DNA of 64,000 bases from CAYTGM01 sp964437365 (lineage in GTDB: Bacteria; Sumerlaeota; Sumerlaeia; SLMS01): the NCBI GenBank assembly GCA_964437365.1, contig CAYTGM010000006.1, forward strand, positions 62,001-126,000. The letters run 5' to 3'. The notes below the pieces were generated by a model. It did not search any database, was not told the origin of the DNA, and was given only the letters and a program-made list of their open reading frames with translations. The first letter of the stretch is position 1. Each line of letters begins with the position of its first letter. Of the stretch, positions 25,565-33,918 are shown one piece after another. The translations under genes were made by a program, and so were the position numbers.

Positions 25565-28024
25565 TTAGTAGATTGGGTTCTCCGCTACCCTCACATTCAC
25601 TTCTTCGAGAAACAAGTTCGCCGTCTTTGGCCTGCCATCAAAGCCGAATCCCCAGAGATCAAAATAGATATTACAATCTATCACTCCACCCTTATCGGCA
25701 TCAGTGCCTGTGAAAGCTTCTGGAATCCGACCGTATAGATTGTAGATCAATGTTTCATCATCGGGCCCAGCAAAACTGCCGACAAAGGGCTGTGAGATCA
25801 GGTCTGTGGTAAATTCAAAGCCTTTGGAGCTAATACGAGCGCGGAATCCCGTCGAGAGTTCAAGAGGTTGGCCTGAGGAAACGTGGAGCTCGACCACAAA
25901 GGCCTCGCCAATTCCCATTTCAAAGTCCGGTGAAACCCACCAGGCAAATGAGTTATCTACCTGTTGTTGTATTTCCAGTGCTTCTCTCGTGGGATTATAT
26001 CGCATTCTTGGGTTGGCAAATATGCCGCCAGAGATAAACTCGGCTCGCCAATCAATCGGATCACTTGTTCCAAATGTCCAGCTCTTTTCCAGCTGAGTAT
26101 ATTGAGCCTCGAAAATAGCTCGGTCGTACTCTTCGATCTCCAGACGTGTCAGGTCCTGAGGGTTATGTGTGTTGGCCCCAAGAAAGTCGACAAGGTCATA
26201 GGCGAGATTGACAGAATAAGAGGTGATCTGGTCTTGAGGGATATTCTTATAGCCACCCTGTCTGAGATCAAGCACCAGTTCCCATTCTTCTCCTGTACTT
26301 TCCGGTCGAAGATCATCACCTGCGTACCCATTGGCAACTGCAAGATCCAGCGTTGCAGGACCGTTTACGCGTGTCCTGACAAACGGGTTCCCGGTGGGAT
26401 CAAATGCGGCAAATTCGGAGCGGATAACGATGATCTTATTTGCAAACTGATGAAGGTCGTCGATATACCTTTCAACAAACCCGAAAGAGCCATTGATTCT
26501 AGACGTCATCCGGATTTTTCCGGGGAGGAATTCTGCTTCAATCGGAAAGAAGAAGGGGGATTCAACGTGCTCAAACTCACCCGATGAATACCTGTCCGTA
26601 AATCCGCCAGGAGCAGCAGGTTGTGGAACTGAATTCAAACGGCTCCACTGCCCTCCAAAGTTCCAGATTGAGCGTGTATCATACTCCACGGCACCGAGAT
26701 CAACCACATCAACACCGGCTTCACCTGTTGATTCGATATCAATTGCTCGCTCATTCCCCAGTACATCTCGATCATATCCAACGATCACATCCACTTGATC
26801 AATGAGAGGAGACCCTTCCCGGGGTGTATAGCGTGATCCACTGCGGTCCAGATACATGGGGTCAGCGACACGGTTTCCTTCTGCGACAGAACTATTCAGC
26901 ACGAAAGCATTGATTTCGTTCTCTGAATTATAGACATCCTGGCCCTCATCAAGATAGTTCGCCGTTGAGTTTCCAAAGAACAAATTGTCTGTCAGGGCGT
27001 TCGTATGAATGGGAAAAGTGATCGTAAAGCTTGTTCCGTCTTCGTTAAACTCAACAATATCCTCCGGTTTGTCTTCAAAAATTCCGTATCCCCCATTGTG
27101 CGAGATGACATTTCGAAGAAAATCGCACTGCCCCTGTGACAAGTATATACCGTTTTCCCTATTATTGACAATCGTATTGTGGATCGACACGAGACCATCC
27201 ACCTGGTTCAGGTTGAGACCATCACGGTTGCGTTCAACGACACAGCCTCGTATCGTAGGACTCGCCTGAGTAACCCTGATGCCATCTCCAACATTATCAC
27301 GAACAAGTGAGTTTGAGATCAGGACAGAGTCGTTGCCGACAATTGTGATACCGTCGCTATTAGTGCTGTATATCGAAGAGTTCTCGACGAGAACTTCTCC
27401 TGAACCGCTCACATAGATTCCTCGACTCTGTGTGTCGCGGATAACTGAATGACGAACCGTCACATTCGCATCCCCTTCAACTCGAATACCACTTCCACCA
27501 CCGAGAATCTGACAACGGTCGACAATAGCAGGGTTATTCTCGGAACCAAACCGCGCATAAACAGCAGCCAGCTGACCTCCCAACATTTTGCATTCAGTCA
27601 TCTGACTGCCGGCACTTAATTCAACGCTGTAAAATCCACCGATGAATGTAACCCACTCAAGGCGCGCATTCTCCTTCAGGACAAGTGCTGGAGCGCCCGG
27701 AGTTCCAACGGCCAGAAGTAGCGTTGGGGAAGAATCCTTCAAATACTCCCCTGCAACCCTCTTGAACCCACCGATGATGATTTTATTCTGAGGAACTTGA
27801 AGTCCTGCTGGGAGGATGTATTCACCGCTCTCCATCAGAATGATATCGTCTGGGACCTGAAAAGCTCTTGTTAGCGTCTTAAACGGACTCGCCTCGGAAC
27901 CATTCCCTGACTCGTCATCGCCTGTTACAGAAACATGGACATCTGAAAAGCTTTCATTCACCATGAAAAAACAAAGTAGTACCGCTAAAGTACTGGGTAT
28001 ATTGAATTTAAATCTCATGTTCAT
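25565..28024 (-). CDS. Secreted right-handed parallel beta-helix protein (DUF1565-like)
   Basis: From ATG 28024 the protein has about 819 residues. It begins with a signal peptide (IPSTLAVLLCFFMVNESFS) and the DUF1565 pattern VSVTGDDESGNGSEASPFKT. Residues about 90-350 are parallel beta-helix rungs with recurring motifs such as GIYVSGSGEVLVENSSIYS and NGIYLSQGQCDFLRNVIS, a fold typical of polysaccharide lyases and surface proteins. The C-terminal 400 residues carry two similar beta-rich segments (IWNFGGQWSRL and SWTFGTSDPIDW). The frame is open to 28141 but the extra 39 residues would bury the signal peptide. Likely surface-exposed or extracellular; the substrate is unknown. Confidence 0.8.
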   Translation of the reverse strand: MNMRFKFNIPSTLAVLLCFFMVNESFSDVHVSVTGDDESGNGSEASPFKTLTRAFQVPDDIILMESGEYILPAGLQVPQNKIIIGGFKRVAGEYLKDSSPTLLLAVGTPGAPALVLKENARLEWVTFIGGFYSVELSAGSQMTECKMLGGQLAAVYARFGSENNPAIVDRCQILGGGSGIRVEGDANVTVRHSVIRDTQSRGIYVSGSGEVLVENSSIYSTNSDGITIVGNDSVLISNSLVRDNVGDGIRVTQASPTIRGCVVERNRDGLNLNQVDGLVSIHNTIVNNRENGIYLSQGQCDFLRNVISHNGGYGIFEDKPEDIVEFNEDGTSFTITFPIHTNALTDNLFFGNSTANYLDEGQDVYNSENEINAFVLNSSVAEGNRVADPMYLDRSGSRYTPREGSPLIDQVDVIVGYDRDVLGNERAIDIESTGEAGVDVVDLGAVEYDTRSIWNFGGQWSRLNSVPQPAAPGGFTDRYSSGEFEHVESPFFFPIEAEFLPGKIRMTSRINGSFGFVERYIDDLHQFANKIIVIRSEFAAFDPTGNPFVRTRVNGPATLDLAVANGYAGDDLRPESTGEEWELVLDLRQGGYKNIPQDQITSYSVNLAYDLVDFLGANTHNPQDLTRLEIEEYDRAIFEAQYTQLEKSWTFGTSDPIDWRAEFISGGIFANPRMRYNPTREALEIQQQVDNSFAWWVSPDFEMGIGEAFVVELHVSSGQPLELSTGFRARISSKGFEFTTDLISQPFVGSFAGPDDETLIYNLYGRIPEAFTGTDADKGGVIDCNIYFDLWGFGFDGRPKTANLFLEEVNVRVAENPIY

Positions 28025-28499
28025 CTTTCTTGGAGGTCTCCCCTCGGAATCAGTCAAGAGATTGGAATCGTGAAGGAGCCTGATCTCTGAGGTCAAGTGG
28101 CGTTGATTCACAAGATCTCGGCGCGCATTTGTTTCCAACACGATCCAACATGCACTGACTCACATTCAGGAAACAGTCAGGATAGTTCACTGGTTTTGAC
28201 AACTCTTGTGGGGTCAAGGTTCCGCGGTTTAAGAGGAGACGTGTGGAGATGGAGCAGATATTTTGAATTTAGGGCGCCGACCCAGGAGCTCGGACCATGC
28301 TCGGACCATGCTCGCTCGATACTCGGACCATCGCAATGGTCTGAACCTCATCTGTGATTGGTCCGAGGTTGGAACGATACTGCCGCACAAAGCGGATTGT
28401 TACTGTGATCCTCCGATAGCAAAAGATTGCGCATTGGACCGGCAGCCAGTGAATCTGATGTCGACGGATGACTCTAATTACCAGAAAGGTTCTCTCTTC
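28025..28499. other. Divergent spacer with phased 11-mer repeats
   Basis: About 475 bp between the beta-helix gene and the pirin gene. No gene was recognised. It contains CTCGGACCATG-type repeats (28289-28331), an inverted copy (28359-28367), and a 12-bp GGGCGCCGACCC at 28272 repeated at 28514 inside the pirin gene. Confidence 0.5.
28289..28367. repeat. Phased CTCGGACCAT repeats with inverted copy
   Basis: CTCGGACCATG occurs in tandem at 28289-28299 and 28300-28310, and CTCGGACCAT again at 28322-28331, giving start spacings of 11 and 22 bp. The reverse complement TGGTCCGAG follows at 28359-28367. Helical phasing upstream of a gene suggests a protein-binding array. Confidence 0.65.
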
Positions 28500-29411
28500 A
28501 TGAGCTACCTCCCGGGCGCCGACCCCACCTGTAACGAAAACTGCCCTGACTCGATCGAAATGGCGATTTTGCCCAGAACAAGTGACATCGGAAATTTCGA
28601 AGTGCAACGAGTTCTCCCCTTCCGGAAAAAGCGCATGGTGGGTCCTTTCATCTTCTGGGACCAGATGGGCCCTGGAGAATTTCTCACAAACCAGGGACTC
28701 GACGTCCGACCTCATCCTCACATCGGCCTCTCAACGGTCACGTATCTTTTGGATGGAAGTATAGATCACAGAGACTCTCTGGGATTCAAAGAAAGAATCT
28801 TTCCGGGTGACGTAAACCTGATGACCGCAGGATCAGGCATCGTTCATTCGGAGAGAACCGGGCAGGATGTGCGGGAAGCCCCTTCCCGTCTATTCGGCAT
28901 TCAAAGCTGGCTTGCCCAGCCAAAGAAATTCGAAGGTGGCTCGCCAGACTTTAAACAGATCAAGAAAAAGGAACTCCCAACGTTTGAAGACAAGGGAATA
29001 CATGGGAGAGTCATCTTTGGGGATTACTGTGGAACGACTTCTCCTACACCGACACAGTGGGATACACTCTATGTTGATCTTACGTTCACGGAAGGCAGTA
29101 TCTTCAAAATACCGGCCACAACAGAAGAGCGAGCGATCTATACGCTGACGGGCACGATCATCATCGATGGAACGGAGTATCCGTCGGGTCAGATGCTTGT
29201 GCTCCGACCCGGCAAAGATGTGACCGTTCAAGGTAAGTCTGCGGGTCAGCTCATGATCCTCGGCGGAGCGGTCATGGATGGACCGAGATATATCTTCTGG
29301 AACTTTGTCTCCTCGGACAAAGACCAGATTGTAGAAGCCAAACGGATGTGGAACGAAAAACGATTTCCTGTGATTCAAGAAGACCCGAACGAACGCATGG
29401 AGTTTTCGTAG
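28500..29411 (+). CDS. Pirin family protein
   Basis: 303-residue bicupin. The N-terminal cupin has the pirin metal site in HPHIGLSTVTYLLDGSIDHRDSLG and the distal ligands in GSGIVHSERT; VGPFIFWDQMGPGEF is also typical. Bacterial pirins can act as quercetin 2,3-dioxygenases or modulate enzymes, and the function here is open. ATG 28500 has AGAAAGG about 10 nt upstream and gives the usual length; an ATG at 28458 is in frame but would add a tail that does not look like the family. It is transcribed alone. Confidence 0.9.
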   Translation: MSYLPGADPTCNENCPDSIEMAILPRTSDIGNFEVQRVLPFRKKRMVGPFIFWDQMGPGEFLTNQGLDVRPHPHIGLSTVTYLLDGSIDHRDSLGFKERIFPGDVNLMTAGSGIVHSERTGQDVREAPSRLFGIQSWLAQPKKFEGGSPDFKQIKKKELPTFEDKGIHGRVIFGDYCGTTSPTPTQWDTLYVDLTFTEGSIFKIPATTEERAIYTLTGTIIIDGTEYPSGQMLVLRPGKDVTVQGKSAGQLMILGGAVMDGPRYIFWNFVSSDKDQIVEAKRMWNEKRFPVIQEDPNERMEFS

Positions 29412-29455
29412 TATGTTATGTTTCTTTATGGTTACAGTTCGAGATATATAGAATT

Positions 29456-29914
29456 TCAGAATTCTTTGAAGGAATCATTTCTATCGAAATAAACAATAGC
29501 TTCGAGTAACTGAGACATTGAAGCTTCTGGGATTTGAGAGAGTGTATTGTCTATTGCGTCTTGGATAAGTTCATCGCGATAGCAAAGCCACCATCCTTTT
29601 GCTCGGACTTCTTTCGGGAAGATTTCCTCGCAATCATCTTCTTCATCAACATCTGGATAGTCACCAATGAAAACGACATCATGAAGCTCAGGGTGAGCAT
29701 TGGGAAGATCTTTCCAATAAACACAATAGCTATTCCCTGAATACCTATCATGGCGATCTCTTCCTGCCTCAAATCGTATTATTGTTTGAAACTCTGCAAA
29801 ATCGTTAATCTTCAAGTGAATGGTTCCTGGTTTGAAGGACGCTAAAGGAAAAACAATCGGCTTAATGCTCTTGATTTTAAGGGAGACATTAAGGTGATCC
29901 TGAAGAGACGGCAA
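29456..29914 (-). CDS. Hypothetical acidic protein (152 aa)
   Basis: I do not recognise it with certainty. It has no signal or membrane segment and contains an acidic stretch DVVFIGDYPDVDEEDDCEE followed by a Trp-rich GWWLCYRDELIQDAI. It resembles small proteins of the DUF7716/SMI1-like immunity type in feel, but this is only impression. The only start in frame near the N-terminus is TTG 29914 without a clear ribosome-binding site, so the true 5' end may differ. It lies 77 bp downstream of another orphan on the same strand. Confidence 0.55.
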   Translation of the reverse strand: MPSLQDHLNVSLKIKSIKPIVFPLASFKPGTIHLKINDFAEFQTIIRFEAGRDRHDRYSGNSYCVYWKDLPNAHPELHDVVFIGDYPDVDEEDDCEEIFPKEVRAKGWWLCYRDELIQDAIDNTLSQIPEASMSQLLEAIVYFDRNDSFKEF

Positions 29915-29991
29915 TTGAATTTAGCTGAATTCGCAAGCGGTAAACCTGCTGCCTAAATAAATAGACATCCTCACGATTTCTGAAGCTCATC

Positions 29992-30474
29992 TCAGTTACT
30001 AACTTCCTCTTGCAGCAAGAATTTCTCAAGCAATTGATCAGATTCTTGAAAACGCTCAATAGGTCCATTTACGAATAAAACAAATTGAGTGGTTTTGATT
30101 TTAATATGAAAACGTCCTGTTTCCTCGCTCACGGTTTTTGATTTTTCAGGACTAAAACTACCTCTTTCGAAAGAAAAAGCAAAGTCGTCTGCGTAGAGTT
30201 CAGAAATGCCATTGTCTTCTGTATACGCCCACGTTTCGTGAGCGAGATCAGGGAACTGAACACCTTCTGGGATAGTGAAAGTTCTTAGCTCCACCGGAGC
30301 AGCTACAAACTCCAGCGACCCTGAAGCTTCTGGTTCGTTCACCATTTCAACGGAATCAATCCCGTACCCTGCAAAGAAGACCATCAAGTAGGCCAGCAGA
30401 ACACTTGTTAAGACAAAAACAACAATAAAAGTAGATACCCTGACTATTGTCCGATGTAACCGGGGATTGATCAT
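29992..30474 (-). CDS. Hypothetical single-pass membrane protein
   Basis: 160 residues with one transmembrane helix (STFIVVFVLTSVLLAYLMVFFAGYG, cut at both ends here by residues 14-38) and a mostly extracytoplasmic C-terminal domain with beta-type sequence. The start ATG 30474 is supported by GGAAGG upstream. No family was recognised. Together with the 152-residue gene downstream it may form a two-gene unit. Confidence 0.65.
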   Translation of the reverse strand: MINPRLHRTIVRVSTFIVVFVLTSVLLAYLMVFFAGYGIDSVEMVNEPEASGSLEFVAAPVELRTFTIPEGVQFPDLAHETWAYTEDNGISELYADDFAFSFERGSFSPEKSKTVSEETGRFHIKIKTTQFVLFVNGPIERFQESDQLLEKFLLQEEVSN

Positions 30475-30552
30475 ATCTTACCTTCCTAATTAGCGTCTCC
30501 GGCAGCATTCCTATCACAGTATGTCTTGGGGTCCGGGGTGAAAGTCCAGGTA

Positions 30553-30610
30553 AACCGTTGAAACGGTTATCTAATGTCTTTTCATCATCACCGCAGGTTA
30601 AAACCTGCGG
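30553..30610. repeat. REP-like palindrome pair
   Basis: AACCGTT-ga-AACGGTT (30553-30568) and CCGCAGGTT-aa-AACCTGCGG (30591-30610) are perfect inverted repeats with 2-nt loops, 22 bp apart. Such pairs of short palindromes resemble REP/BIME elements mobilised by REP-associated tyrosine (Y1/HUH) transposases. No transposase gene is in the window. Confidence 0.65.
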
Positions 30611-30781
30611 CTTCGCTATGGCCTCTCTTCGTTCGGATAGACAAAACGATTTTCATGATATGTGGACACCGTGACATGCTCGCCGCTGGAGAATGAGAAG
30701 GGCCGAAGATTTTTGACTCTGTGACAGATCGTTATCCGCTCAACAAGAATAATCCAAGAACCGATGTCACTCAGCAAATTT

Positions 30782-30819
30782 TATCCGTGTCTATCCGTGT
30801 CTATCCGTGTCTATCCGTA
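30782..30819. repeat. TATCCGTGTC tandem array
   Basis: Three perfect 10-bp units TATCCGTGTC and a partial fourth (TATCCGTA). Related ATCCGTGT tandem tracts occur in intergenic DNA of various uncultured and planctomycete-like bacteria as far as I recall. Copy number is probably variable. Confidence 0.75.
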
Positions 30820-30859
30820 TGAATCAGTGGTTTTCTTCAATTAAACCACGACAATTTGG

Positions 30860-33751
30860 CTATTCAACGAACCAGGAGGTTCCTCCGGCTGCCGGGATTT
30901 GATCACCGAAGAGCAGCAGCCAGGGTTCATCTCCAATATCTGGGTCCCGTATGATGGTAATGAGGACATCTTGTTCAACTTCTCCCACTTGTGCGAAATT
31001 CAGAACGGGTCCCGGAGATCGTTCCACATCACCCTCGAAAAGCTCGGGGTTGAACATGATAATCAAGTCAACTCGCTCCGGGAGCACAGGTCCTTTGGTG
31101 GATGATGCTCCAGGAGGATTTGTCTCTTCAAACTCAACCGTCATCAAGAGCACCGCCCAGAGCGCAGGATTGAAAATGAATTCATCCAAGGTAGGCAAAA
31201 CAAGTCGGTTAACGCGAGGCGTGACGCCAGGTTCCAGGTCGTTAGGTAATTCCTCATCAGCAATATCCAACAACGGTATATCTGTTGCCTCGAAATTTTC
31301 GTCTAGAACAACCGCTTTTCGACCCAAAGCAATATCAGAAATCATGCTAAGAAGGACGTACTGTTCAGCCGTAATCAGATTCTCAACGCTGTAGTCTTCA
31401 TCTTCGAAAATCTTAAAGAGTTGGTAGGCTCCCGTAATACTGAAGAGCCAAACTTCTTCGACGCCATTTACTTCAACCTTGTAATACGTCCCGGCAAAGG
31501 TAGAGTGAATCACTTCAGCACCTTCGGGAAGGCCGTCAGGGCCCACAGTGAGATCGTTTATGTTACCTGTATTCTGCTGGGTCCCATCGGAATGCCAGAA
31601 CTCTTTTCCTTGTCCTGCGATGACATCAGTGTAGGAAAAGGAGACACCCTGATCATCGTTATACTCGACATCGTTTACTCCATCACTGGAGAAATTATTA
31701 TTGGCTTCCAGAAATATAGACGGTCCAGAGTTAAAGTCATATTCCCACAAGGAGTTTGCACTGGGATATGTGGGAGTTCCAGCAGTGAAGAAGACTTTTC
31801 CTCCCACTTCACCGAAGTATTCAGGAGATGACGCGGTCGTACCAGGAACCAGCTCATGAAAATCATCATTGGCCTGGTTTGCGGGATCTATAACAGCTAG
31901 TTCGGTATTGAAGCCTGATTCGTCACGATAAGGCATGTAGAGCCTACCATCGCTCGCACCGAAAATCTCAGCAGACGTTGAAGGAATCCCGGAACCTGCA
32001 CCCGGGAAGAGATCTCTGACCATGTTCGTACCTTGTTCTGTTCCATCCGTGACCCAAAGCTCGCGACCAGAGCCCGGTGCTAAAGCACTGAAGTAAACCA
32101 GGTTCTCTAACTTAACGAAACTCTTGGGCGAACTATCTTCAATTCCAGGGTATATATCTTTGACAAGATGCGTTCCTTCTGGGGTACCGTCCGTGAACCA
32201 TATTTCCCTGCCAAAAACCCCAACATCTGCTGAGAAAAGGCTTCCATTGCCGAACTGAATAAAGTCCTCTGGCCCACTGCTGGCAGACTCCGTGTTTATA
32301 TCTGCTTCCCGTTTAGTACCTTCAGGGGTTCCGTCAGAGCTCCAAACTTCACGGCCGGCTTCCCCATCATCGAGATCATAGTAAATGATGTCTCCAACGC
32401 TCAGGAAGTTATTCGTCCTGTTCTGATAATTCAAACCAGGAGTAAAGTCTCCAATCGGTTCTGTTCCTTCGGGCGTACCGTCTGAGTGATTTAGCTCAAA
32501 GCCAACAGAATCGTCATAAGCGAAAAAAGAGACAGCATCGCCGAATGGTGTGAGAAAGCGCGGAGAAAGCCGGTCAACGCCAGGAACACCCTCGCGGATC
32601 TTTTCCTGATTTCCCAAAGGGTCAGCCTTCCAGAGCTCTGTTCCGTCTGTTGCTGTTTCAAAGGTTGCGTATATATTGCCATCCTTGCCGAGGGCGATAT
32701 CAGAGATAAAAGGGGAAGGAGTGATCCCTCCCTCGCCTGAAAGGTCGATAACCTTCGTCAGTGATCGAACTTCCAGATCGTATTTCCAGACTTCATTACC
32801 ATAAGCGAGGAATATGATGCAGTCGCCTGCTACGGTAACCTGCTCGATATTAGTGTTCCCATTGGAGAGATCAAAGTTCGTGACGTTACCTGTACCTACG
32901 GTTGTGCCATCCGTTGAGTACAGCTGGCGTTGTCCATTCTGATCAAGAGCCGTAAAGTAGACTTCATCTTCATTTTCAGAATTACGGTAGGAGACAAGGT
33001 CTCTTGGATCTGAGCTTCCATTGCCTGGACTGAGATCAGCCACTGGCAAGAGAGCATTCCCTTCTAAAACGTATAGCTCATTGCCGATTACTCCGTCATT
33101 GCAGGTTACGAAGAGCTTACCATCGGCGAAAATCGCTTCTGTATCAAATTCAAATCCACTGTCTTGGCCCGGGATAAAGTCGACGGCAAGTTCAGTTCCT
33201 ACTTCGGTACCATCTGATCTCCACAGCTCGCGCCCATTCGCTACAGTCTCAGCCACGAAATAGAAGGCGACATCAAAACCAAGGTCATCCGTTTCATTGG
33301 CCAGAATCTGAGGCGTAAAGAAACTCGATTCTGGCTGGACGTCCTTTATGATGGACTCCGTTTCCCAGTCAGGCAGGTTTAGTCGATAAACCTCTGTTCC
33401 CTGATCCCCGGAGGCTGTGAAGATGATGCTGGATTTGAAGCGGGTAATCTGACTGATGCTCGGAAGATTGAATCCATTCGAGAAATTAAAGTTGGTCGCC
33501 TTGACTGTTTCTTCACTATTTCTTCCGATTCCCCATATCTCCCGAAGCTCGTCACCGGTTCCCAGAGCCGTGAAAAAGAGATAATCATCAGTCACTGCGA
33601 AATCGCGTGGGCTGGAGTTTCGGGTGGATGTATTCAGGTCACCGAGCGGTTGCGCGACAAATTCTGGAACCTGAGCAGATAAGGGGAGAGATGAGGCAAA
33701 AAGTGCGCAAATTACGGTGGGGATTAGAATCGTCTTGTGGTAGAAGTTCAT
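30860..33751 (-). CDS. Secreted ELWxxDGT-repeat protein
   Basis: 963 residues with a signal peptide (ILIPTVICALFASSLPLSAQ). At least seven repeats fit the ELWxxDGTxxGT pattern (for example ELWRSDGTEVGTE, QLYSTDGTTVGTG, EVWSSDGTPEGTK, EIWFTDGTPEGTH, ELWVTDGTEQGTN), spaced about 45-110 residues apart, as expected for a large beta-propeller. Family members are secreted or surface proteins with unknown ligands. The C-terminal 150 residues lack the repeat and may be a surface or sorting domain. ATG 33751 has AAGG upstream. It stands alone, divergent from gatB. Confidence 0.88.
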   Translation of the reverse strand: MNFYHKTILIPTVICALFASSLPLSAQVPEFVAQPLGDLNTSTRNSSPRDFAVTDDYLFFTALGTGDELREIWGIGRNSEETVKATNFNFSNGFNLPSISQITRFKSSIIFTASGDQGTEVYRLNLPDWETESIIKDVQPESSFFTPQILANETDDLGFDVAFYFVAETVANGRELWRSDGTEVGTELAVDFIPGQDSGFEFDTEAIFADGKLFVTCNDGVIGNELYVLEGNALLPVADLSPGNGSSDPRDLVSYRNSENEDEVYFTALDQNGQRQLYSTDGTTVGTGNVTNFDLSNGNTNIEQVTVAGDCIIFLAYGNEVWKYDLEVRSLTKVIDLSGEGGITPSPFISDIALGKDGNIYATFETATDGTELWKADPLGNQEKIREGVPGVDRLSPRFLTPFGDAVSFFAYDDSVGFELNHSDGTPEGTEPIGDFTPGLNYQNRTNNFLSVGDIIYYDLDDGEAGREVWSSDGTPEGTKREADINTESASSGPEDFIQFGNGSLFSADVGVFGREIWFTDGTPEGTHLVKDIYPGIEDSSPKSFVKLENLVYFSALAPGSGRELWVTDGTEQGTNMVRDLFPGAGSGIPSTSAEIFGASDGRLYMPYRDESGFNTELAVIDPANQANDDFHELVPGTTASSPEYFGEVGGKVFFTAGTPTYPSANSLWEYDFNSGPSIFLEANNNFSSDGVNDVEYNDDQGVSFSYTDVIAGQGKEFWHSDGTQQNTGNINDLTVGPDGLPEGAEVIHSTFAGTYYKVEVNGVEEVWLFSITGAYQLFKIFEDEDYSVENLITAEQYVLLSMISDIALGRKAVVLDENFEATDIPLLDIADEELPNDLEPGVTPRVNRLVLPTLDEFIFNPALWAVLLMTVEFEETNPPGASSTKGPVLPERVDLIIMFNPELFEGDVERSPGPVLNFAQVGEVEQDVLITIIRDPDIGDEPWLLLFGDQIPAAGGTSWFVE

Positions 33752-33918
33752 GCAACAAACCTTAATATTTTTGTTGAGTGGAAAATTAAGGATGCCCGTT
33801 GGAAAGACTCAAGGCGAATGAAAAGAAGAAACCTCGCTCTTTGGTTTGACCTCACTTTGCGGGACAGCCAGATTTCGGGCAGATAATTGCGAACAAAGCG
33901 GTTAGAACAGGTTAAACT

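Larger units (their letters stand above)
30475..30859. other. Repeat-rich intergenic spacer
   Basis: About 385 bp without a gene between two minus-strand genes. It contains two REP-like palindromes and an array of TATCCGTGTC units, listed separately. The ELWxxDGT gene upstream of it on the minus strand ends at 30860, so the region is its 3' flank and the promoter side of the small membrane protein gene. Confidence 0.6.
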
